This document shows, piece after piece, positions 58,104-64,000 of a stretch of DNA of 64,000 nt. The position numbers and the translations under genes were made by a program. Origin of the DNA: Panacagrimonas sp965216805 (GTDB lineage Bacteria; Pseudomonadota; Gammaproteobacteria; Nevskiales; Nevskiaceae). Each line of letters opens with the position of its first letter. Positions within the stretch are counted from its first letter, which is position 1. The stretch is taken from the NCBI RefSeq assembly GCF_965216805.1, contig NZ_CBDCGN010000002.1:1116001-1180000 (forward strand), read 5' to 3'. The notes beneath the pieces are model-generated. The model was given only the letters and a program-made list of their open reading frames with translations, was not told the origin of the DNA and ran no database searches.

Positions 58104-58463
58104 ATGCCCGTCAAGGCTGTCACCGCCGACTACCACGGCGACTTCCAGGACACCGTGGACAAGTACCACGGCCAGCAGCTCATCAGCCTGTGCTGGGAGA
58201 AGCACACCATGTTCGGCTGGCCGATGTGCCTGCCGGTGCCGCCGGACATGCCCTTCGGCGGACTGATCGAGAAAGTGATCCCTTCGATCTTCTCCGATCA
58301 CCCGGACTTCGCGAGGATCGACTGGAGTGCGGTGCAGTGGAGCACCTCGAAGGGACCGTTCACGCCGGACCCTGCAAAGTCGCTCAAGGAGAACGGCATC
58401 GGCCACAAGCAGCAGATCCGCTTCCGCACGCCGGGGTTGGATGGGTACAACGGGGCGGGGTGA
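58104..58463 (+). CDS. dmpO: Phenol hydroxylase P4 (oxygenase gamma subunit)
   Basis: 119 residues from the ATG at 58104 after AGGAG. Family pattern: AVTADYHGDFQDTVDKYHGQ, WEKHTMFGWPMCLPVPPDMPFGGL and DPAKSLKENGIGHKQQIRFRTPGL. It completes the (P1-P3-P4)2 hydroxylase. Complete; it lies after the tautomerase-like insertion. Confidence 0.94.
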   Translation: MPVKAVTADYHGDFQDTVDKYHGQQLISLCWEKHTMFGWPMCLPVPPDMPFGGLIEKVIPSIFSDHPDFARIDWSAVQWSTSKGPFTPDPAKSLKENGIGHKQQIRFRTPGLDGYNGAG

Positions 58464-58582
58464 GCAATCGCGCCTTGCGAGTGCCAGTGGCGCTCGCTGC
58501 GATCCCGAACGCCCGGGCGCTTTGCGACCGGGGCCGGGAACACAGTTCAAGGTGTAAGCGTACGAATTCGATAGCACCAGGC

Positions 58583-59638
58583 ATGACTTACCAACTGACC
58601 ATCGAGCCCCTCGGTCAAACCATCGACGTGGAAGACGAGCAGACCATCCTGGACGCCTGTCTGCGCGCCGGCATCTGGCTGCCCCATGCCTGCTGCCACG
58701 GCCTCTGTGCGACCTGCAAGGTGCAGATCGCAGACGGCGAGGTCGAGCATGGCGAGGCTTCGCCGTTCGCGCTGATGGATTTCGAACGCGACGAAGGCAA
58801 GACGCTGGCCTGCTGCGCGACCCTGCAGTCCGACCTCACCATCGAAGCCGATATCGACGAGGAGCCCGACGCAGAAATCATTCCGGTGCGCGATTTCGCC
58901 GGCACGGTGAGTCGGGTGACCGGCCTGACCCCGACCATCAAGGGGATCTGGATCAAGCTCGAACAGGCGATTCATTTTCAGGCTGGTCAGTACGTCAATC
59001 TTTCCATTCCCAGTCTGGGCATCAGCCGTCCGTTCTCGCTCGCCAACCCGCCGGGGCAGGGCGACGAGGTGGAACTCAATGTGCGCATCGTGGCGGGTGG
59101 CAGTGGGACCGCCTACTTGCACAACGAACTGAAGGTCGGCGATCGCCTGGAGATGTCCGGTCCTTACGGACGCTTCTTCGTGCGCAAATCGGCGCAGTTG
59201 CCTTGCATCTTCATGGCGGGTGGGTCCGGCTTGTCCAGCCCGCGCAGCATGATTGCCGACCTGCTGGCCGGCGGCTGTGAGCTGCCGCTGACCCTGGTCT
59301 ACGGACAGCGGCATCGCGCCGAGCTTTACTACCACGATGAGTTCACGCAGCTCGCCGCGCAGCACGCCAACTTCACCTACGTGCCTGCGTTGTCGCACGA
59401 GCCCGAAGGCAGTGATTGGCGCGGATTTCGCGGTTTCGTGCACGAGGCCGCCAAGGCACATTTCGACAACGACTTTCGGGATCACAAGGCCTACCTCTGC
59501 GGGCCGCCATTGATGATTGACGCCTGCATCACCACGCTGATGCAGGGGCGATTGTTCGAGAACGACATCTACACCGAAAAATTCCTGTCCGCCGCCGATG
59601 CTCAGCAGGTGCGCAGTCCCCTGTTCAGAAAAATCTGA
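58583..59638 (+). CDS. dmpP: Phenol hydroxylase P5 (ferredoxin:NADH reductase)
   Basis: 351 residues. N-terminal plant-type 2Fe-2S domain with HACCHGLCATC and a later CC (LACCATL), then an FAD-binding domain (SRPFSLANPPG) and an NADH domain (FMAGGSGLSSPRSM, AYLCGPPLMIDAC). It takes electrons from NADH to the di-iron oxygenase. It follows P4 by about 120 bp, longer than the other spacings, and ends the P0-P5 set. Complete. Confidence 0.95.
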   Translation: MTYQLTIEPLGQTIDVEDEQTILDACLRAGIWLPHACCHGLCATCKVQIADGEVEHGEASPFALMDFERDEGKTLACCATLQSDLTIEADIDEEPDAEIIPVRDFAGTVSRVTGLTPTIKGIWIKLEQAIHFQAGQYVNLSIPSLGISRPFSLANPPGQGDEVELNVRIVAGGSGTAYLHNELKVGDRLEMSGPYGRFFVRKSAQLPCIFMAGGSGLSSPRSMIADLLAGGCELPLTLVYGQRHRAELYYHDEFTQLAAQHANFTYVPALSHEPEGSDWRGFRGFVHEAAKAHFDNDFRDHKAYLCGPPLMIDACITTLMQGRLFENDIYTEKFLSAADAQQVRSPLFRKI

Positions 59639-59745
59639 AAACGCTGGGGCATCGACCGGATATCCCTAGACGGATGGGTCGGCTACCGTCGCAAACACCG
59701 TCGGCACAAGCAACGCAGTCGGCACAGACAACGCGGAGAGATCTA

Positions 59746-61524
59746 ATGAGCAAGGCCCCGACGCTCGCTGCAGCCACGCACGATGGTGGACGTCGGCGTC
59801 TGCTCAAGGGTCTTGCGACGGTTCCGCTCGCCGGTCTTGGCGTGCCCGCGGTGGTTGCACAGGACAGCGGGCCGGACACCGAATGGGCGATGGAGGCCGA
59901 TGTCGTGATCGTTGGCAGCGGCATCGCTGGCACCAGCGCCGCACTGGCGGCGGCCCAGCAGGGCGTCACCGTGCTGATGCTGGAAAAAATGCCGTTTCAG
60001 GGTGGCACCACCGCGAAGTCAGCGGGCGTTTTCTGGATTCCCGACAACCCCATCCTGCGTGCGCAGGGCGTCAAGGATGAACGTCTGGACACCCTGCGCT
60101 ACATGGTGCGGCTGGCGCAGCCCACTCTTTTCCGTGCCGATCATCCCACCTTGGGGATCGCCGCGGACGACTTCGAATTGCTGGGCACCTTCGTGGATCA
60201 CGCGCGCCGCGTGGTGGAAGCGCTGATGGCACAGAGCGCGCTCAGGATCATGCCGTGGCTGTACGCCGAAAACGCGGTGTGGCCCGACTACTATGGTGAT
60301 ATCCCGGAGAACAAGGTCGAGCGCGGCCGCTCCATCGTCTGCGACGTCAAGGCTTATCCGGAGCGGCATTTCTGGGCGGGTGGCGGTGGCGCGGGAACAT
60401 CCTTGTTGTGGCAATTGCAGCAAGGTTTCGAGAACCGTCCGATCAAGGTGCTGCTGGACCACGCAGTGACGGCGGTCACGCGCAATGGCACCGGTGAGGT
60501 CACCGGTGTGGTCGTCGACAACGGTGATCCAAAACCGCTGCACGTGCGCGCTCACAAGGCGGTGATCTTCGCCAGCGGCGGCTACACCCACAACGTGGCG
60601 ATGGCCGACAGCTTTCTGCGTGGCAAGATCTGGGGCGGTTGCGCGGCGCCGGGCAGCACCGGCGATTTCGTCGGCATCGCCGCCGGTCTCGGTGCCCCAC
60701 TGGGCAACATGAACAACGCCTGGTGGGCGCAAGTCGCGGTGGAGGTCGCATTGAAGACGCGCAGCGTGCCGTTCAACGTGTGGTCCACGCCGGGCGACAG
60801 CGTGATCCAGGTCAATCGCTACGGCCTGCGCTTCGGCAACGAAAAGATCGCCTACAACGAGCGCGCGCAACTGCATTTCGTCTGGGATCCGGTGAAGCTG
60901 GAGTACCCCAACCTGCTCGGCTTCATGATCTGGGATGCGCGCACCGCGCAGGCCTACGCCGGCTACGACCCCATCCCTGGCAAGGACGCCAGGCAGGCGC
61001 ACGTGGTGCAGGCCGCGACCTTGCCCGAACTGGTGCGGCAGCTTGAAGCGCGCCTGGTGGCTATCGCCGATCACACCGGGGGCTTGGAACTGGCGCCGGA
61101 TTTTCTTGCCAACCTGAGGCAGTCGGTCCAGCGATTCAACCAGGCCGCGCGGCAAGGCAAGGACAGCGAGTTCCACCGCGGCGAGACGCCCAACGAACAA
61201 GCCTGGCAGTTCGTCGGACTGCAGCCCGTCGACAATCCCTATCCCAATCCCGCCCTGCATCCGATTGCAGACAGCGGACCCTATTACGCGGTGATCCTCG
61301 GCGCCGGCACGCTCGATACCAAGGGCGGGCCGCGCGTGAATCCCAAGGGCCAGGTGCTGGATGCGCAAGGCGCACCGATTGCGGGGCTGTATGGCGCCGG
61401 CAACTGCGTCGCCAGTCCCGCCGCTCAGGCCTACTGGGGTGGTGGCGGCACCATCGGTCCGGCCATGACCTACGGCTATCTCTGCGGCGAAGCCGCGGCG
61501 GCGGAACGACCCAAGCGCGCCTGA
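59746..61524 (+). CDS. Tat-exported FAD-dependent dehydrogenase/fumarate reductase-like flavoprotein
   Basis: 592 residues from the ATG at 59746 after GGAGAG. A twin-arginine-like signal (GGRRRLLKGLATVPLAGLGV) precedes the FAD-binding motif DVVIVGSGIAGTSAALAA. LEKMPFQGGTTAKSAGVFWI and the C-terminal GLYGAGNCVASPAAQAYWGGGGTIGPAM match the FAD_binding_2 family, which includes flavocytochrome c, fumarate reductase-like and 3-ketosteroid delta1-dehydrogenase enzymes. The substrate is unknown. It follows P5 by about 110 bp and precedes two more genes in the same direction. Confidence 0.85.
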   Translation: MSKAPTLAAATHDGGRRRLLKGLATVPLAGLGVPAVVAQDSGPDTEWAMEADVVIVGSGIAGTSAALAAAQQGVTVLMLEKMPFQGGTTAKSAGVFWIPDNPILRAQGVKDERLDTLRYMVRLAQPTLFRADHPTLGIAADDFELLGTFVDHARRVVEALMAQSALRIMPWLYAENAVWPDYYGDIPENKVERGRSIVCDVKAYPERHFWAGGGGAGTSLLWQLQQGFENRPIKVLLDHAVTAVTRNGTGEVTGVVVDNGDPKPLHVRAHKAVIFASGGYTHNVAMADSFLRGKIWGGCAAPGSTGDFVGIAAGLGAPLGNMNNAWWAQVAVEVALKTRSVPFNVWSTPGDSVIQVNRYGLRFGNEKIAYNERAQLHFVWDPVKLEYPNLLGFMIWDARTAQAYAGYDPIPGKDARQAHVVQAATLPELVRQLEARLVAIADHTGGLELAPDFLANLRQSVQRFNQAARQGKDSEFHRGETPNEQAWQFVGLQPVDNPYPNPALHPIADSGPYYAVILGAGTLDTKGGPRVNPKGQVLDAQGAPIAGLYGAGNCVASPAAQAYWGGGGTIGPAMTYGYLCGEAAAAERPKRA

Positions 61525-61549
61525 TCGGCGCCAACCAGGAGTCTTGTCG

Positions 61550-62023
61550 ATGAGCAATCCTTCTTCTGTCCTGACGCTCGGGCGCATGGAAGCGCATATC
61601 CGAGCGTACTTCGACGCCTGCAACAGCGGCGACCCGGAACGTATCGCCGCCTACTTCGAGCCCGACGGCATTCACTACTTTCCGCCCGGTATGTACGGCG
61701 GACCGTTTCGCGGCGGACTGGAGATCGGCCGGCGTTGGCAGGCCGCGGTGGAAAAGTTCGGCTCTTACTGGACCGTCGACCAGTTCATCGGCGATCCCGC
61801 CAGTGGCCGAGCGGTGATCGAATGGACGCATTTCAAGCGACGCGAAGGCGTGATGCTGCGTGGCGACGAGTGGTACATCTTTGGCGACACCGGCCTGATC
61901 CGCGAGATCCGCGCCTATTACGCCTCGCCGCAGGACCGTGGGCTTGCCGCGTTGGAATTGGGCGGTTTCGATTACGCTGCGCGCGGCTATCCCCTCGGCG
62001 CGCCGCCGCTGGACCCAGAGTAA
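61550..62023 (+). CDS. NTF2-like/SnoaL-type small protein
   Basis: 157 residues from the ATG at 61550 (a TTG lies 6 bp upstream). The cone-shaped fold is suggested by MEAHIRAYFDACNSGDPERIAAYF, DGIHYFPPGM and strand-rich RAVIEWTHFKRREG. Family members are isomerases, hydrolases or ligand carriers of small molecules. It sits between the flavoprotein and the aldehyde dehydrogenase and ends 4 bp before the latter, so all are probably co-transcribed. The specific role is unknown. Confidence 0.78.
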   Translation: MSNPSSVLTLGRMEAHIRAYFDACNSGDPERIAAYFEPDGIHYFPPGMYGGPFRGGLEIGRRWQAAVEKFGSYWTVDQFIGDPASGRAVIEWTHFKRREGVMLRGDEWYIFGDTGLIREIRAYYASPQDRGLAALELGGFDYAARGYPLGAPPLDPE

Positions 62024-62027
62024 GACC

Positions 62028-63467
62028 ATGACGCCGATTCGCCACAACCTCATCGGTGGCCGCTGGGTCGAAGGCAGCTCGCAGCTCGACAACGTCAATC
62101 CGTCCGATACGCGCGAGGTCGTCAGCCGTCATTCATTGGCCGACGCCGACGAGGTGCGCGAGGCCTGCGCCGCGGCACGCGATGCGTTTTCCGGTTGGCG
62201 GCGCAGCACGACGCAACAGCGTGCGGACATCCTCGACGCTGCGGCCGCCGAGGTGCTGGCGCGCCGCGAAGAGCTGGGCCGTCTGCTCGCGAGCGAGGAA
62301 GGCAAGACCCTGCCGGAAGCCTTCGGCGAGGTCACGCGGGCCGGGCATCTGCTGCGTTTTTTTGCTGGCGAAGCGGTGCGCTTGAGCGGTGAACTCGGTG
62401 CTTCCATCCGGCCCGGCGTTCGAGTCGAAGTGACCCGCGAGCCGGTCGGCGTGGTGGCGCTGATCACGCCGTGGAATTTTCCCATCGCCATCCCCGCGTG
62501 GAAGATCGCCCCGGCCTTGGCCTTCGGCAATTGCGTGGTGTTCAAGCCATCGGAGATCGCACCTGCCAGCGCCTGGATGCTGGTGGACATTCTGCATCGT
62601 GCCGGCTTACCGCCCGGGGTGTTGAACCTGGTGGGAGGAGTCGGCGCGGAAGTGGGTCAGGCGCTGGTGGCGAGTGCCGAGATCGATGCCATCAGCTTTA
62701 CCGGATCGGTCGCCACCGGCCAGGCGATTGCTGCCGCGGCGTCGCCGCGCATGCTCAAGCTGCAACTGGAGATGGGCGGCAAGAATCCGCTCCTGGTGCT
62801 CGACGATGCCGACCTGGACGTAGCGGTGAGCTGCGCGGTGAACGGCGCGTTCTTTTCTACCGGGCAGCGCTGCACGGCCTCTTCGAGATTGATCGTTACG
62901 CGCGGTATCCACGATCGGTTCGTGGATGCGATGGTCGCGCGCATGCGCGCGCTCAAGGTCGATCATGCGCTCAAGACCGGCACCGACATCGGCCCTGTGG
63001 TGGATACGCGGCAACTGGAAAAATCCGAGCAGTACCTGGCCATCGGCAAGGCTGAGGGGGCGCAACTGGTGACGGGCGGGCAGCGCTTGACGCGCGAAAC
63101 GCCCGGTCATTACCTCGAACCCGCGCTGTTCACGCAGACACGCGCGGACATGCGGATCAACCGCGAGGAAATATTCGGTCCGGTAGCCAGCGTGATCGCG
63201 GCGGAGAATCTCGATCATGCCCTTGGCCTTGCCAATGACACCGAGTTCGGCTTGGCCGCCGGCGTCTGCACGCGCTCGCTGGCTGCCGCCGAGCACTTCC
63301 GTCGCGAGATCCAGGCCGGTGTGGTGATGGTCAACCTGCCGACCGCAGGTCTGGATTATCACGTTCCGTTCGGCGGCCGGAAAGCGAGCAGCCACGGTCC
63401 GCGCGAACAGGGTGCGGCAGCGCGCGATTTCTACACCCTGGGCAAGACGGCCTACGTGTCGGCTTGA
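62028..63467 (+). CDS. Aldehyde dehydrogenase (2-oxoglutarate semialdehyde dehydrogenase-like)
   Basis: 479 residues from the ATG at 62028. NAD-linked ALDH superfamily with PWNFPIAIPAWKIAPAL, ISFTGSVATGQ, the general base Glu in LQLEMGGKNP, the catalytic Cys in FFSTGQRCTASSRL and NREEIFGPVASVI. The ending VMVNLPTAGLDYHVPFGGRKASS is close to alpha-ketoglutaric semialdehyde dehydrogenases. It oxidises an aldehyde made in the preceding steps of this locus, possibly an aromatic or sugar-acid aldehyde; the substrate is inferred only. Confidence 0.88.
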   Translation: MTPIRHNLIGGRWVEGSSQLDNVNPSDTREVVSRHSLADADEVREACAAARDAFSGWRRSTTQQRADILDAAAAEVLARREELGRLLASEEGKTLPEAFGEVTRAGHLLRFFAGEAVRLSGELGASIRPGVRVEVTREPVGVVALITPWNFPIAIPAWKIAPALAFGNCVVFKPSEIAPASAWMLVDILHRAGLPPGVLNLVGGVGAEVGQALVASAEIDAISFTGSVATGQAIAAAASPRMLKLQLEMGGKNPLLVLDDADLDVAVSCAVNGAFFSTGQRCTASSRLIVTRGIHDRFVDAMVARMRALKVDHALKTGTDIGPVVDTRQLEKSEQYLAIGKAEGAQLVTGGQRLTRETPGHYLEPALFTQTRADMRINREEIFGPVASVIAAENLDHALGLANDTEFGLAAGVCTRSLAAAEHFRREIQAGVVMVNLPTAGLDYHVPFGGRKASSHGPREQGAAARDFYTLGKTAYVSA

Positions 63468-63523
63468 GTGCGGTATACGGCCATGGGTATATCATCGGTT
63501 ATCAATATTGGATTGCAAAAGCG

Positions 63524-64000
63524 ATGACTGCCGACCCGTTTGCCGCGATGAAAGCTGCGCAGCGTGAATCCTGGGGCCTGTTTTCGCTGTTGGCGGTTTT
63601 CACCACGCCTGCGGCCGCGCACCTGGTGCGTTATGCCGGCGTACAGCCCGGGCAGCACGTGCTGGATCTGGCCTGCGGCACTGGCGTGGTGGCGCTGACG
63701 GCGCACGCGGTCGGCGCCCGGGTACGGGGCCTGGATCTGTCACCGGCGTTGCTGGAGGAGGCCAGCCGCAATGCTGCCATCGCCGATGCCGGTATCGAGT
63801 TCACCGAGGGCGACGCCGAGAATCTTCCCTACCCGGATGCCAGCTTTGATGTCGTGCTCAGCCAGTTCGGCCACATGTTCGCGCCGCGCCCGCAGATGGT
63901 GGTGGCCGAGATGCTGCGTGTGCTCAAGCCGGGCGGGCGCATTGCGTTCTCCACCTGGTCGCCGGAGCTGGTGATCGGCCGTCTGTTCGATCTGGTGGCC
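63524..64000 (+). CDS. SAM-dependent methyltransferase (3' end outside window)
   Basis: The frame from the ATG at 63524 (MTADPFAAMKAAQRESWGL) runs to the last base, 159 codons, without a stop. Class I methyltransferase: motif I VLDLACGTGVVAL, GARVRGLDLSPALLEEA, acidic motif II EGDAENLPYPDASFDVV, and RVLKPGGRIAFSTWS. It resembles UbiE/Coq5-type or small-molecule methyltransferases. It starts 57 bp after the aldehyde dehydrogenase gene. Confidence 0.85.
   Translation, partial: MTADPFAAMKAAQRESWGLFSLLAVFTTPAAAHLVRYAGVQPGQHVLDLACGTGVVALTAHAVGARVRGLDLSPALLEEASRNAAIADAGIEFTEGDAENLPYPDASFDVVLSQFGHMFAPRPQMVVAEMLRVLKPGGRIAFSTWSPELVIGRLFDLVA

Noticed and set aside
1..64000. CRISPR arrays, rRNA, tRNA, insertion sequences with transposases
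   Set aside because: No repeat-spacer pattern, cloverleaf or DDE transposase frame was recognised by eye; a tRNA scan could not be run.

Overview
The window is GC-rich, densely coded, and looks chromosomal. The content (DUF1302/DUF1329 pair, large NAD-dependent glutamate dehydrogenase, sigma-54-controlled phenol hydroxylase, MerR-type metal regulons) fits an environmental gammaproteobacterium, possibly of the Nevskiales/Solimonadaceae or Xanthomonadales type. That placement is an inference from gene content; no rRNA or other marker is present.

The main structural result is a genomic island of about 25.3 kb at roughly 1771-27057, inserted into codon 17 of a dinB gene (DNA polymerase IV). The 3' part of the interrupted gene lies at 720-1772 on the minus strand and begins just after the missing N-terminus. 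The missing start, which encodes RKIVHVDM, lies at 27058-27105, also on the minus strand, beyond the other end of the island. The two pieces rejoin in frame through a shared TC/GA dinucleotide. The island carries its own complete, less GC-rich dinB (1918-2973) at one end, which could replace the destroyed copy. At the other end is a compact module of three overlapping tyrosine recombinases plus a small partner protein (21951-26980), in the style of Tn554, recombinase-in-trio or Gamma-Mobile-Trio elements.

The island cargo is heavy-metal resistance. It has a CadR-type regulator with a divergent CDF exporter and a ynfA remnant (3310-4648); a Czc-type RND efflux operon with a second CDF gene inside it (4709-11199); a small mercury operon whose merT has lost its first half (11246-12454); a four-gene unit of CueR-like regulator, DUF4396 protein, AraC regulator and fatty-acid hydroxylase/sterol desaturase (12456-15140); and a Cus-type copper/silver RND efflux operon (15211-21635). 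Four MerR-type operators with 19-20 bp spacing or matching dyads can be read directly.

From 27.2 to 52.0 kb the DNA is ordinary chromosome: stress proteins (BON, CsbD), a thioesterase, serA, a small lipoprotein, the DUF1302/DUF1329 pair, mutS divergent from NAD-GDH, cysS, a DUF4864 protein, an M48 peptidase, dps overlapping an orphan OppF-type ATPase, an epimerase with an acyltransferase, a possible M91-type metallopeptidase effector, a membrane metal-dependent hydrolase and dusC.

From 52.1 to 63.5 kb is an aromatic-degradation locus. A DmpR/XylR-type sigma-54 activator is divergent from a complete phenol hydroxylase operon (P0-P5) that has a readable -24/-12 promoter and an unusual duplicated 4-oxalocrotonate-tautomerase-like gene between P3 and P4. 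It is followed by a Tat-exported flavoprotein, an NTF2-like protein and an aldehyde dehydrogenase. No catechol dioxygenase is in the window. The window ends inside a SAM methyltransferase gene and starts inside a SRPBCC/GyrI-like gene.
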